Shown here piece after piece: positions 15,903-25,965 of a stretch of 64,000 bases of DNA (its first letter is position 1; every line of letters starts with the position of its first letter). A model generated the notes under the pieces. It worked only from the letters and a program-made list of their open reading frames with translations, was not told the origin of the DNA and ran no database searches. The position numbers and the translations under genes are program-made. The DNA comes from Halomonas sp. TA22. Its GTDB lineage: Bacteria; Pseudomonadota; Gammaproteobacteria; Pseudomonadales; Halomonadaceae. The stretch lies in the NCBI RefSeq assembly GCF_013009075.1, contig NZ_CP053108.1, forward strand, positions 3,242,517 through 3,306,516. Direction: 5' to 3'.

Positions 15903-17405
15903 ATGTCGCTAAACACAGGGGTAGCTGAACAGGCGCCTTACACCGAAGCTACAGCCTTCAAACCGGTATCGTTGGCCTTGGGCCTTATCATCGGTCTAGG
16001 TGTCTTTTTCCTGCTGCCCGAATCGCTAGCATTCAATGCGCGCATCGTTGCGGGTATTGCCATGCTGATGGCCACTTGGTGGATGACCGAGGCCATCCCC
16101 ATTCCTGCCACCTCGCTGTTGCCGCTGGTGTTGTTTCCCTTCTTCGATATCGCCTCGGTGGGCGCTACTGCCTCGCCCTATGCCCACAGCATCGTCTTCT
16201 TGGTACTGGGTGGGGTTCTGCTTGGCCTTGCCACCCAGCGTTGGAATCTGCATCGGCGCTTTGCTCTACTGACAGTACTCACCGTGGGCACCAAGCCAGC
16301 ACAGATCGTTTTCGGTCTTATGTTCGCCAGTTGGTTCATCACCATGTGGGTCAGCAATACCGCTACGGCCGTCATCATGATGCCGATTGGCGGCTCCATC
16401 ATCGCCCTGGTGAAGTCGCTGGGGAACGGCGATAACACGCCGAAGTTCTCTGCAGCGGTGCTACTTGGTATCGCCTATGCCATCACCATCGGCTCCATGG
16501 CAACCCTCATCGGCCAGCCGCCCATGGCGCTGATGCGTGCCTACATGGAAGACGCTCACGGCATTTCCATTGGCTTCGGCCACTGGATGCTGATGGGGGT
16601 ACCATTTTCCACTGCCATGCTGATCTTGGCCTGGTTCGTGCTGAACAAGGTCGTGTTTCGCTCGGAGGTCGATGATATCCATGGTGGTCGGCAATTGATC
16701 GAGACAGAACTCAAGGCCATGGGGCGTTTGAGCCTGGAAGAGCGCCGCGTGCTGATGGTCTTTGCTGGCGCCGTGTTCTGCTGGGTGTTTCTGCCGCTGA
16801 TCGCCAGGATTACGGCCGTGCAGGAGACGATGCCCTGGCTGACGAATATCAATGACACCAGCGTGGCGATCCTGGCCGCGATCCTGATGTTTGTGATTCC
16901 CGCATCGAAGGGCAGGGGAGCGCTACTGGAATGGACAGCCACCCGTGATGTGCCCTGGGGCGTCCTGATTCTGTTCGGCGGTGGCTTGACACTCTCTGCT
17001 CAGTTTACCGCCACAGGCCTGAGCGCCTGGATTGGTGAGAGCGTCTCGGAATTGTCGGGTTTTCCACCGATCCTGATATTAGCTTTCACGGCCAGTGTCA
17101 TTATCCTGCTGACTGAGCTGACCAGTAACACGGCAACGGCGGCCGCCTTCTTTCCCATCATGGGCGCTATCGCCGTTGGTCTGGGCATTGAGCCCTTCCT
17201 GATGACGATCGTTGTGACCTTCGCTGTCAGCTGCGCCTTCATGCTACCGGTGGCCACGCCCTCCAACGCTGTGGCATTCGCTACCGGCGACTTGCCGATC
17301 AAGCACATGATTCGCGCTGGCATATGGCTCAACCTAATTGGCCTGCTGGTCATCATGGTCGCCCTCTATACCATTGTGCCGCTAGTATTTAACGTTTCGT
17401 TCTGA
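15903..17405 (+). CDS. DASS/SLC13 family anion symporter
   Basis: A 500-residue inner-membrane carrier of the divalent anion:Na+ symporter family. Two SNT-type signatures are seen: MWVSNTATAVIMMPIGGSI near residue 155 and TELTSNTATAAAFFPI near 410, each followed by a hairpin region. ATPSNAVAFATG near 450 is the family C-terminal motif. Substrates in the family are di- and tricarboxylates or sulfate. The start at 15903 has AGGTGA seven bases upstream; the in-frame ATG at 15882 lacks a ribosome site. Confidence 0.85.
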   Translation: MSLNTGVAEQAPYTEATAFKPVSLALGLIIGLGVFFLLPESLAFNARIVAGIAMLMATWWMTEAIPIPATSLLPLVLFPFFDIASVGATASPYAHSIVFLVLGGVLLGLATQRWNLHRRFALLTVLTVGTKPAQIVFGLMFASWFITMWVSNTATAVIMMPIGGSIIALVKSLGNGDNTPKFSAAVLLGIAYAITIGSMATLIGQPPMALMRAYMEDAHGISIGFGHWMLMGVPFSTAMLILAWFVLNKVVFRSEVDDIHGGRQLIETELKAMGRLSLEERRVLMVFAGAVFCWVFLPLIARITAVQETMPWLTNINDTSVAILAAILMFVIPASKGRGALLEWTATRDVPWGVLILFGGGLTLSAQFTATGLSAWIGESVSELSGFPPILILAFTASVIILLTELTSNTATAAAFFPIMGAIAVGLGIEPFLMTIVVTFAVSCAFMLPVATPSNAVAFATGDLPIKHMIRAGIWLNLIGLLVIMVALYTIVPLVFNVSF

Positions 17406-17649
17406 TCATGCATGCCGGCCCTCAACGGTGCCCACGTGGCGCCGTCTGAGATCGTCTTGGTTGGGGCATGGGTTACCTCAGGGGGCACAGACCTTCCCCA
17501 TGGGCTAAAGGCTAAGGGAATAACTCACAGAGTTGGCCGCTACCCTCTGGATCTGTTTGAGCCTGGAGTAGTTCAAGCCGCTAATGCGAGTTTGGTCTTC
17601 AAGGTCTGCCAGGGTCGCTTTTCCACAATGATGGCAGCGCGGGCCGGCC
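17406..17649. other. Non-coding/decayed stretch in island 2
   Basis: No frame with recognisable homology. The minus strand briefly encodes a CHHC-containing segment that could be a relic, but it cannot be assigned. Confidence 0.3.
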
Positions 17650-18430
17650 CTATATGAGGCAGAGTGGTGAGTCTTTCTCGATCGAGGCCGTATTAAGATC
17701 GATGCACGAACTCACTGAACCTGACGGGAGTGAGACTCTACCGTTGATGGGGATCGCCTCTAAGGTAGCACTACCTAGCGTGATAAAAACCGGCGCATGA
17801 TCGGACACCACGTCCCGAGCCCGGTCGTGGCCAATGCCGAACAGTTCCGGGAATCGTAAGATGGCGCGCTCACTCACGTTGAGCGCGCCACTGACTTCCA
17901 AATATTGTCATAGAGGTTGGCGAAGTGGCCGTCTGTCAGGCCTAGGGCCGTGGCACCCTCAGAGATGGTAGGGATCGTCCCAAGCTCACGCAGCGGCGCC
18001 CAGCTGACATGCTGGGGGCGTAGGTTGAAGTCGCCCAGCAGCAAGCGAGGCGTGCCGGGGTAGACCTCCTCGAGCCACCGCTAGTAGTCGTCCAGGGCTT
18101 CAATCTCGGGCAGCCAGTCTCCGATGCTACTGCCATAAATGACATGCAAGGTGGCGGCGGCAAACGCCTGTCCTGTTCGCCGGCTGCGGAACTGGGCGGA
18201 GTAGGGCTCGCGAGTGAAAGCATCGCGGTGATCGATGAAGACCACCGTGCCACTGTCGTACTCCACGGCGCTATCGTGCCACAGAAACGCATAGTACTCT
18301 CGGTAGGTGGACCGGCCGAGGGCGTCAATGCCTTCGCGTTGCGTCTGCTCAAGTCATCCGCATGCCGGATTCCCCAGAAGCCAGGGCAGCGATTGCTAAC
18401 GGTATTGCGCGGCCTGGTGGAGAAGCACGG
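17650..18430 (-). pseudogene. DNase I-like endonuclease/exonuclease/phosphatase family remnant
   Basis: Successive frames on the minus strand encode GFWGIRHADDLSRRN, VVFIDHRDAFTREPYSAQFR, an in-frame stop after EIEALDDY, then PRLLLGDFNLRPQHV and, in another frame, RDVVSDHAPVFITL. GDFN and SDHAP are the catalytic motifs of the DNase I-like superfamily. At least two frame changes and one stop show that the gene is dead. Confidence 0.6.
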
Positions 18431-18453
18431 CGGAACGATCACCTGACAGTCGC

Positions 18454-18690
18454 TCGAGGGTGGCCAGCTTCGTGCAGTGGTACAACCACGAACACCGTCA
18501 CGGCGCCATCCGATTCGTGACGCCAGCGGAGCGACACACCGGTCAGGATACAGAGGTTCTGGACCATCACGATACGATCTATACCGAGGGTAAGCGCAAG
18601 AACCAGGATGTTGGAGTGGATTCACTCGCAGCTGGACGCCTCGCAAGACGACCTGGCTGACCCCAGTCCTAGATGATCCGGTGTACTAGC
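18454..18690 (+). mobile_element. IS3-family transposase C-terminal fragment
   Basis: FVQWYNHEHRHGAIRFVTPAERH is the end of the DDE domain of IS3-family OrfB. After a frameshift near 18600 the tail continues as WSGFTRSWTPRKTTWL, comparable to the usual RNWTPIGPVWLNP end. The rest of the element is gone. An inverted repeat AGTTAGAAGC/GCTTCTAACT (18700-18731) follows and may be near the old IS end. Confidence 0.7.
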
Positions 18691-18891
18691 AGAACCAGCA
18701 GTTAGAAGCTGCATGACCGCGGCTTCTAACTAACTTGACAGGCACCGCTACGAGAATAGCTCGGTAGCAACACCCAGGCGACGCTGTGGTTGGCCATTAC
18801 GCTGGTGTACATCTTGATCCCGTTCTCGATTTCCCATAAGAGTATTTTGGCCGCAGAAATACGGAGCGGGCTGGGTCCGGCTACCAACCAC

Positions 18892-19827
18892 TCAAGGTAA
18901 TGGCCCGCTAGAGTATTCGGTTGAGTCCTCGATATTGGTAATTGCTTGGCGGACCTGCTCCAGTATGACGGTTGTGGCCATAGGGAGAGGGTGATCGGCT
19001 GCTACGCAGAGTGACAAGGTCGATTTGATATGCTTCTTGTCTGTTAATGGCTTGAATATTAATTCGCCTTGTTCAAGTTCTCTGGCAATGTCCAGCCGGG
19101 TCAGAAATGCTACTCCTAGCCCTGAGCGGGCCAATGACTTGATCGATAGGATCCTGTTGCAGTGCGCCACCGGTGCAAGTTCAAGGTTCGTGCTTTCAAT
19201 GAGTCGTTGGAGAGTTGAGCCGGAAAACATTTCTGCATTTGGTTGTATTACGGGGAATTCGTTGCAGTCTTGCAACTTTATCGATGGCTTGCTGGCCAAG
19301 GGGTGTGAAGGGGAGATTACTGCCCCGAATGTCAGAGAAACCTTTTCTACAAATCTCACTCTTCGAGTCAGGGGAGGATTCATGCAGATGCCAATATCCG
19401 CATCCCCTGTTATGACCTGTTCGAGAATGGAGGATGTGACACCGGTATTGATAATGAAACGGACCCTGGGAAAGCGCTGGCTGAAACGACGCAGCACCAT
19501 GGGCAAGACCCGGTCCGTCATGGACTCAATGGTAGCAATTCGGATTTCCGCACAACCCGATCCCCTGATATCTCCCAAGTATTCTAGAAGCTGCCGCTCA
19601 TCGCGCTGCCATTGGCGTATCTTGTAAAGAATGATTTCTCCCGCCGGCGAGAGCCGCATCCCCCGGGGAAGCCGCTCGAAGAGGGGGACACCGAGCTCAT
19701 CTTCAAGTTTTAAGATTTGCCGATTAACTGCGGATGCAGCCACATGAAGATGGTCTGCTGCCTTGCGCAGCGAACCATGACGGGCCACCTCTTCGAAATA
19801 ACGCAATGCAGGCAGGAGTAGTGGCAT
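18892..19827 (-). CDS. LysR-family transcriptional regulator
   Basis: A 311-residue regulator with an N-terminal helix-turn-helix (about 1-62: SLRKAADHLHVAASAVNRQI) and a C-terminal effector-binding domain (about 90-300, beginning EIRIATIESM). It is divergent from the ABC importer genes starting at 20039. By LysR habit it probably controls them through the 211-base intergenic region and represses itself. Confidence 0.9.
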   Translation of the reverse strand: MPLLLPALRYFEEVARHGSLRKAADHLHVAASAVNRQILKLEDELGVPLFERLPRGMRLSPAGEIILYKIRQWQRDERQLLEYLGDIRGSGCAEIRIATIESMTDRVLPMVLRRFSQRFPRVRFIINTGVTSSILEQVITGDADIGICMNPPLTRRVRFVEKVSLTFGAVISPSHPLASKPSIKLQDCNEFPVIQPNAEMFSGSTLQRLIESTNLELAPVAHCNRILSIKSLARSGLGVAFLTRLDIARELEQGELIFKPLTDKKHIKSTLSLCVAADHPLPMATTVILEQVRQAITNIEDSTEYSSGPLP

Positions 19828-20038
19828 GTAACTGTCTCGTTAGGTAAAGATAGTGGTTGCACAACAACTGTAGCTAAACTGGCAACATTAAGAGCTAAAA
19901 TTGATGATAGACGCGTACAGTTGAAAAGGCTAGTTTTAGCGATATTAGAAATTAAGCGATAATATCATGCATTAACGTGGTGCATTAATGTTTTTTCGGC
20001 ACTTTTTTGGTGCGATAAAATAAATCGAAGGTGATTTC
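19828..20038. promoter_or_regulatory. Divergent promoter region of the LysR/ABC cluster
   Basis: An AT-rich intergenic segment with two direct repeats of TGCATTAA (about 19968 and 19981) and related TTAGCGATATTAG/TTAAGCGATAATA repeats. It is the likely binding region of the divergent LysR protein. Exact promoters are not assigned. Confidence 0.4.
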
Positions 20039-21073
20039 ATGCTTAACAAAAAATTCGCGACTGTAACTTCAGTTTCTTTGCTCTTCGTCGCGTTGAATAC
20101 AATAGCTAATACGTCTGCCAGCTTGGCTCATGCGCAGAACAATAAGGTGCGTGTGGCGCAAACATGGGTTCCCAATATCGAGTACGGGGGACTTTGGGTG
20201 GCCATCGAGAATGGTTATTTTGATGAAGAAGGTCTGAATGTCGACTATATCCCGGGCGGGCCTAATGCCACTCGCCCGGAAATTGTAGTCGCATCAGGAA
20301 ATGCTGAAATTGGCTACACAAATTGGATTCCCTTTCTCGATGCCGTGGCGCGTGGGAATGACTTCGTGATGCTGGCCGCGACACTTCCTGTCTCGCCCCT
20401 GGGGATTATCTCGCTGCCCGGAAAACCCATTTTGGCGGCCCAGGATATGGCCGGCTCCCGTATCCTGGCACAGCGTGCGACAGAGCGGGAGGTCGTGAAT
20501 GCCACTTTCACCTTGAATGACTTAGAAGCGGAGTGGGAGTCCATTCCCACAGGTTTTTCACCTGAGCCTTTGCTGGCGGGCGATGGGGATGGCTATACCG
20601 CTTTCGAAACCAATCAGGTCATTACCCTAGAAATGATGGGGCTGGAGCGTGACGAAGACTTCCATTTTGTTCTTTTTGATGAACTTGGCTTTACCTCATC
20701 TAATGGCGTGCTCTTCACCACCAGGGATTATTTGGAAGAAGAGCGAGAGAGCGTCATTGGCTTCATGCGTGCCTTGACGCGTGGCTGGATAGAAAACGAG
20801 CAAGATCCCGATGCTGCGGTGGAGTTGGTCGTCAATAACTTCGGCGCTGATCTGGGGTTGGACCCCGAACAGCAAAGGCGGCAGAACGAGACGCAGATCC
20901 AGCTCATGCGTCCTTACGATGACCCTGATCATCGTCTGCTGACACTGGATAAGGCCGTAATCGCTGGTCCCATGTATGACGCAGCCAGGGCATCCGGGCG
21001 AGAGGAGCTGCCGAATGTCGATCAGATCGTGGATACCACCATCATGCAGGAAGTACACGAGAGCCTCCGCTGA
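20039..21073 (+). CDS. ABC importer substrate-binding protein (NMT1/SsuA type)
   Basis: A 344-residue exported binding protein. A signal peptide occupies about residues 1-32 (cleavage after SLAHAQ). The mature part starts KVRVAQTWVPNIEYGGLWVA, followed by ENGYFDEEGLNVDYIPGG and later AEIGYTNW, the pattern of the nitrate/sulfonate/pyrimidine-precursor (NMT1/THI5-like) fold. It would capture a small organic ligand in the periplasm for the permeases and ATPase that follow. The ligand is not known; the amidohydrolase downstream suggests a nitrogenous molecule. Confidence 0.85.
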   Translation: MLNKKFATVTSVSLLFVALNTIANTSASLAHAQNNKVRVAQTWVPNIEYGGLWVAIENGYFDEEGLNVDYIPGGPNATRPEIVVASGNAEIGYTNWIPFLDAVARGNDFVMLAATLPVSPLGIISLPGKPILAAQDMAGSRILAQRATEREVVNATFTLNDLEAEWESIPTGFSPEPLLAGDGDGYTAFETNQVITLEMMGLERDEDFHFVLFDELGFTSSNGVLFTTRDYLEEERESVIGFMRALTRGWIENEQDPDAAVELVVNNFGADLGLDPEQQRRQNETQIQLMRPYDDPDHRLLTLDKAVIAGPMYDAARASGREELPNVDQIVDTTIMQEVHESLR

Positions 21074-21214
21074 GTGATCGGCATAACGGCAGGCTGTCTT
21101 CGGCAATGCCCCATGTGCCATGCATCAAGGTGGTGGTAATGCTGGCATAGGTGCCTTGTGGGCCGAATGGCTAGATAGTGCGGGCGTTTCAATAAGGTGG
21201 AGGCCGAGAATTCA

Positions 21215-21997
21215 ATGATAGATCTAGGAAATGTAGTCAAAAAATTTCCGGGCAGTGGTACCGGTAACGATGTGGTGGCTCTTGACGGGGTGTCGCTGTG
21301 CCTCGATGAAGGCGAGTTCGTGGCACTAATTGGTCCATCGGGCTGCGGTAAGAGTACCGTGCTGCGCCTAATGGCAGGTCTGGACACGCCGAGTGCGGGC
21401 AGTGTGTTGATTAATGGCCGTGCTCCACAAGAACTCGTCAAGCAGCATGCTCTGGGGGTGGCATTTCAGGATCATGCGTTGCTGCCATGGCTGACAGTCC
21501 AACAGAATATTGCCTTGCCCTACCGATTATCGAACCGGCCAGTAGACGAGAGACGCGTAGCGATGCTGATCAAGCTGGTGCGATTATCAGGCTTCGAGGC
21601 TAGCCGCCCCGGACAGCTTTCGGGCGGCATGCGCCAGCGGGCCGCAATCGCCCGCTCACTAGTACTCAAGCCGCAGGTTCTGCTGCTGGATGAGCCCTTC
21701 GGCGCCTTGGATGCCGTGACGCGGCGTCATATGAATCACGAATTGCAACGGATCTGGTCCGAGCACCAGCATACCACTCTGCTAGTGACGCATTCCGTCG
21801 AAGAAGCCCTATTTCTCGCTGATCGCGTAGTGGTTATGAGTCGTAGGCCGGGCCGAATTCTGCGGGAGATCAAAGTTCCCTTCCCCAGGCCACGCACCGG
21901 CGAGATGATCCGCACCCAAGCCTTCTATGAACTGACGAATGAGCTCACCGAGTTGCTTGTTCCTCAAGAGGATTCCGCCACAGAGGCAGGGAGTTGA
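21215..21997 (+). CDS. ABC importer ATP-binding protein
   Basis: A 260-residue ATPase of the SsuB/TauB group. Walker A IGPSGCGKSTVLRLMAG is near residue 44, the signature LSGGMRQRAAIARS near 138, Walker B VLLLDEPFGALD near 158 and the switch His in LLVTHSVEEAL near 193. It energises the two permeases downstream. The ATG at 21215 has GGTGGAGG upstream; a GTG at 21197 is an alternative. Its stop nearly overlaps the next start. Confidence 0.92.
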   Translation: MIDLGNVVKKFPGSGTGNDVVALDGVSLCLDEGEFVALIGPSGCGKSTVLRLMAGLDTPSAGSVLINGRAPQELVKQHALGVAFQDHALLPWLTVQQNIALPYRLSNRPVDERRVAMLIKLVRLSGFEASRPGQLSGGMRQRAAIARSLVLKPQVLLLDEPFGALDAVTRRHMNHELQRIWSEHQHTTLLVTHSVEEALFLADRVVVMSRRPGRILREIKVPFPRPRTGEMIRTQAFYELTNELTELLVPQEDSATEAGS

Positions 21998-21999
21998 AC

Positions 22000-22752
22000 A
22001 TGACGATCGAGCGACTGCAGTCGGTATTCCTCGGGATAATGGGGTTGACCCTGTTGCTGCTGGCCTGGGAAGTCATTGGGCATTATCAACTTGTCGGCAT
22101 CACCTGGCCCGCTTTGAGTGATGTGCTGTCGCTGCTATTCGATCCCGCGCGTCGCGGTCTGTTCGAGCGCGCGCTGACAACCACCCTTGCCGCCGCTTCC
22201 CAAGGTTACCTCATCGGTGGTGTCATGGGATTAGGGCTGGCGGTTATTGCGCACTTAAGCCTGGCACTCAGACTTGGCATAGAGCGCTTCTCCGCCTTTC
22301 TCAATGCTATTCCTCCCATCGCCCTGGGGCCTGTTTTTCTGGTCCTGCTTAGCCGCGATGCCACTCCGGTGGGTATTTCCGCCATCAATGTTTTCTTCAT
22401 TATCTTCGTGTCGGCTAGCTCCGGTCTTCGTACTGTTCCAGAAAGTCACAGGGACCTGTTTTCGGTCTTTGGGGCCAGCTCAGCACAGCGACTGGTGAGA
22501 CTAGAATTCCCAGCGGCCCTGCCTGTCGTTGTCAGCGGCCTCAAGCTTGCGGTTCCGGCGGCGCTCATAGGCACCATCATTGGTGAGTGGTTCGGTGCTA
22601 CACGCGGTCTTGGGGTGCTCATCGTCAATGCTATGCAGAACTTTCAGATTTCCCTGCTGTGGAGTGCGGTACTGCTCGTCACCTGCATGTCATTGGCGCT
22701 TTATCTAATGCTGACCGTACTGGAGCGCTCCGCCTACAAGCGCTTTCGTTGA
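22000..22752 (+). CDS. ABC importer permease 1
   Basis: A 250-residue BPD-type permease with about six membrane helices. The EAA loop that contacts the ATPase is visible as VFGASSAQRLVRLEFPAALP near residues 155-175. It starts three bases after the ATPase stop with GGGAG upstream. Together with the second permease it probably forms a heterodimeric channel, since both are intact and different in sequence. Confidence 0.88.
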   Translation: MTIERLQSVFLGIMGLTLLLLAWEVIGHYQLVGITWPALSDVLSLLFDPARRGLFERALTTTLAAASQGYLIGGVMGLGLAVIAHLSLALRLGIERFSAFLNAIPPIALGPVFLVLLSRDATPVGISAINVFFIIFVSASSGLRTVPESHRDLFSVFGASSAQRLVRLEFPAALPVVVSGLKLAVPAALIGTIIGEWFGATRGLGVLIVNAMQNFQISLLWSAVLLVTCMSLALYLMLTVLERSAYKRFR

Positions 22753-22778
22753 GCGATATCCGACAGATAGGAAGTGAC

Positions 22779-23594
22779 ATGATGAAGAGTGAACAACTAA
22801 TAAAGAGTGAGCAGATGAATAGGTCGACGCCCTTGTGGAGTGTGATATCGGGTAGCCTAGTGAAGACTCTGGTTGGTTATTGGCCCATCGCCCTGCTTTT
22901 CCTGCTCTGGCAGGTTTGGGTGATGGTAATGTCCTACAGCGCTATCGTCATGCCACCTCCGACGGCGGTATTGTGGGACATCGTTACAAACTCTAATATT
23001 TATCTCCACCATACCTTAATGACCCTCTCGACGGCGTTGCTGGGACTGGTAGGTGGCATGCTGTTGGGAGGAATGCTGGCGTCACTGTCCTGGTCCTCGA
23101 AAGTGGCGTCGGGACTCCTGACCCCCGTTACCGTGATGTTCAGTTCGGTTCCTGTCGTCGCTTTGATCCCCATCATTGCAAGGCTGCTGGGGTATGATGC
23201 CTCGACCGTGATCGCAGTGGCTGTCATCATCACCTTTTTTCCCTCCTTTGTGTTCATGACGGCAGGACTCCGTGCTCTGCCCAATGGTTCGGATGGGCTG
23301 TTTCGTGTGCTGGGTGCGTCACGGTGGTCCTATTTCCTGCACTTGGCTCTTCCCTCTGCGATGCCTAGTCTGGCTGTGGCGCTGAGGCTGGCATCGTCAC
23401 AAGCCATTCTAGCCGCCATGGTAGCCGAGTTTCTGATGGGCACATCCGGACTTGGGTATCTATTCGCCATCACTATGGCAGATTTCAGCACCGAGCGGGC
23501 TTTCGGTGCCAGCTTGGTCACTACTTTCATTTCATTAGCTCTCTTCCTGATCGCTTCGCGTATCGAGGTTCGTGTCAAGAAACGGTTTGCCTAA
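22779..23594 (+). CDS. ABC importer permease 2
   Basis: A 271-residue permease related to the previous one, with an EAA loop VLGASRWSYFLHLALPSAMP near residue 175 and about six helices. The ATG pair at 22779/22782 follows GGAAGTGAC; the frame extends upstream inside permease 1 but without a plausible start. A family with two permease genes and one ATPase is common in SsuC/ThiX-like importers. Confidence 0.88.
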   Translation: MMKSEQLIKSEQMNRSTPLWSVISGSLVKTLVGYWPIALLFLLWQVWVMVMSYSAIVMPPPTAVLWDIVTNSNIYLHHTLMTLSTALLGLVGGMLLGGMLASLSWSSKVASGLLTPVTVMFSSVPVVALIPIIARLLGYDASTVIAVAVIITFFPSFVFMTAGLRALPNGSDGLFRVLGASRWSYFLHLALPSAMPSLAVALRLASSQAILAAMVAEFLMGTSGLGYLFAITMADFSTERAFGASLVTTFISLALFLIASRIEVRVKKRFA

Positions 23595-23767
23595 AGGTCT
23601 TGTGTTGGGCGAGTGCTGGAGTCCGCTTTCCACTCGAATGCGGCCTTTCAAAGTCTCGGCCTCCTGTTGTGTGTGAAACTGCCTGCACTTTTTGAGTTTC
23701 TTTCGGGGCTCTGAGGGTCCTTTAAAATCGAAAAGTTGCGTTATGACGATTTCAAGGGGAATCGGGA

Positions 23768-25252
23768 ATGAGACGTGGTTATGGCGAAGATATGAACCGA
23801 GATGAGACGATATGGCCTTCCTCCTTTACTGACGAGACGCTGCTGTTGGCACCCGAAGAGGTTCTGTTGCCGGACGGCATCGCGAAGGACCGGGCGGTAT
23901 TGGTATCGCAGGGGCGATTTGCTGAGGTTGGTACGCTGGAGTGCATGTGTGAGCGACATCCGGATTTGGAGCCGATCCGAATGGCCGGTTACCTCATGAT
24001 GCCCGGCTTCGTCGATGCCCATCACCATCTTTCGCAGTCGATTGGTAAATCTCTAGTTTTCGGAGAACCCTCCGAGATTTACAAGCGGATATGGGTGCCG
24101 CTAGAGGCTAGCTTTGATACTTCATTATTGTATCTGTCGGCCAAGCTAGCCTCGCTCGAGGCCTTGCGTGGTGGTTTTACTAGTGTGGTCGATGCAGGAT
24201 GTCGTTCTGCTCAGGATAGCGGGATCATCGCTGAGGCGGCGCAGGATGCCGGCTTGCGTTGTGTGCTGGGACTGATCTGTAATGACCGGGCCGGTACCGC
24301 CAGCATCGCTAGCCGCGAAGAAATTCTAGCCAGTGCTGAAAAGCATCTGAGTCGTTGGCAGGGAAGTGAGCTGATTAGGCCTTCTCTAGCGGTGTCGATT
24401 CCGGAAGTGGCAAGTGATGCCATGATGCGTTATGCCTCGACGATGTGCGCCGAAGCCGGAGTGATTTTTCAGACCCACGCCAACGAACATCTACAGGCCG
24501 TGGAGCGGTCGCTAGTGACGCGCCGCGAGCGCCCCATCGAGCATCTTGAAACAGTTGGCGCGCTTGGCCCACAGACATTACTCGCCCATGCTACCTTGGT
24601 AACTCCCAAGGAGTTAAGCCTGCTTCGGGATAGCGATACCGCCGTGGCCTATAATCCTGTCGCCAGCGTCTGGAAGGGCAATGCTGTAGCACCTGCCCTA
24701 CAAATGTCGGAACTCGGTATTCGTTTTGGTCTTGGGACGGACGGAACGCGCAGTGATGCCTTTCGGCTTCTAGACGCTGCAGAATCCAACCAGCGGCTGG
24801 CGTTTGGGCTGGCAATTGGCGATTCCTCATGTGGCGGTGGTTGGTTGTGGCTGGAACATGCCACACGAGGAGCGGCCGATGTCGCTGGACTTGGTGATGT
24901 AACCGGGGCAATTGCCCCCGGCCTTGCAGCTGACTTTCTTTTAGTCGATATCAATGTGCCGGAAATGACGCCTAGTTGGGACCGCCAGTGGGAACTTGTT
25001 CGCTATGCTGGGCGCGAGCAGATCACAGCAGTCTTCACCAATGGCCAGTTGCGTCTCTGGCAGGGGTGGCCCTTGGATTGGGATGGTCGCGCGTTGATGC
25101 AGGAGGTGCGGCAAGCTGCCTCGTCGGCGGTGGCCGGAGCCTCTATCCTGCGCATCCATCCCACCTCGGACGAGCACCGTAAGGAACGGCAAAGGGCGAC
25201 ATCCCGAGGTTCTGTCGGTGTCTCGCAGCCCCAGGAGCCGCACGGCGCATGA
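23768..25252 (+). CDS. Amidohydrolase / deaminase family (TRZ/ATZ-type)
   Basis: A 494-residue metal-dependent hydrolase. The first metal motif is FVDAHHHLSQS near residue 85, then FQTHANEHL near 240 (His), LLAHATLV near 270 (His) and the conserved Asp in LGTDGTRSDAF near 320. The pattern fits cytosine/guanine/triazine deaminases and chlorohydrolases acting on ring C-N bonds. The substrate is presumably what the ABC importer brings in. It overlaps the TauE-like gene by four bases. Confidence 0.85.
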   Translation: MRRGYGEDMNRDETIWPSSFTDETLLLAPEEVLLPDGIAKDRAVLVSQGRFAEVGTLECMCERHPDLEPIRMAGYLMMPGFVDAHHHLSQSIGKSLVFGEPSEIYKRIWVPLEASFDTSLLYLSAKLASLEALRGGFTSVVDAGCRSAQDSGIIAEAAQDAGLRCVLGLICNDRAGTASIASREEILASAEKHLSRWQGSELIRPSLAVSIPEVASDAMMRYASTMCAEAGVIFQTHANEHLQAVERSLVTRRERPIEHLETVGALGPQTLLAHATLVTPKELSLLRDSDTAVAYNPVASVWKGNAVAPALQMSELGIRFGLGTDGTRSDAFRLLDAAESNQRLAFGLAIGDSSCGGGWLWLEHATRGAADVAGLGDVTGAIAPGLAADFLLVDINVPEMTPSWDRQWELVRYAGREQITAVFTNGQLRLWQGWPLDWDGRALMQEVRQAASSAVAGASILRIHPTSDEHRKERQRATSRGSVGVSQPQEPHGA

Positions 25253-25965
25253 ATGAAGGAGATTTTCTATCCTTCGTGTTGATTGCAGTGACCACCTGTA
25301 TCGCTGCTTTTATACAAGGGATCGTCGGTATTGGCTTTGCCTTGATCTTGGCCCCGGTCATGGGGCTGCTTCGACCTGATTTGCTTCCGGTTTCGTTATT
25401 GCTTCTGATGTTACCGTTGAATCTGTATGTCGCCGCACGCGAGCGAAATGATATTGACTGGAAAGGGGTGGTCTATATCAGTGTCGGACGTGTACCCGGG
25501 ACGGTGCTGGGATTGCTGGTTCTGTCACTGGTATCAGCCCGGGGGCTCAATCAACTGGTCGGGGGTGTCACCGTGCTAGCGGTACTGAGCGCATTTCTCT
25601 TACCTCCGTTTCACCCGAGGCGAGGTGAGTGTGCCGGCGCGGGATTTATCACAGGAATCAGCGAGACTGCCACTGGTGTGGGAGGGCCGCCGATGGCACT
25701 ACTCTACCAGCATAAACCAGGTTCCGTATTGCGCTCTACTATTGCGACTTGCTTCCTGATTGGGGAGGTCTTTTCCTTGATAATTCTGGTTGCAGTAGGG
25801 TTCTTTTATGCTTATCAGCTCTTATGGGTCGCTGCACTACTGCCAGCCTTGGCGATTGGTGGCTTGGCCAGTCGTTTTATGCACTATCGGCTAGACGCAT
25901 GGCTTATGCGGACTGGGGTTTTGTTGTTTTCTCTGGGATCAGGAGCTTACCTTCTCTTCAAATAA
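25249..25965 (+). CDS. Sulfite exporter TauE/SafE family protein
   Basis: A 238-residue membrane protein with about seven to eight helices. It has the TauE/SafE repeat: FIQGIVGIGFALILAPVMGL near the N-terminus and ISETATGVGGPPMALLY near residue 140. Relatives move sulfite, sulfoacetate or other small organic anions. It starts within the amidohydrolase stop (ATGA), so it belongs to the same operon and could export a by-product or import a related anion. Confidence 0.85.
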   Translation: MNEGDFLSFVLIAVTTCIAAFIQGIVGIGFALILAPVMGLLRPDLLPVSLLLLMLPLNLYVAARERNDIDWKGVVYISVGRVPGTVLGLLVLSLVSARGLNQLVGGVTVLAVLSAFLLPPFHPRRGECAGAGFITGISETATGVGGPPMALLYQHKPGSVLRSTIATCFLIGEVFSLIILVAVGFFYAYQLLWVAALLPALAIGGLASRFMHYRLDAWLMRTGVLLFSLGSGAYLLFK

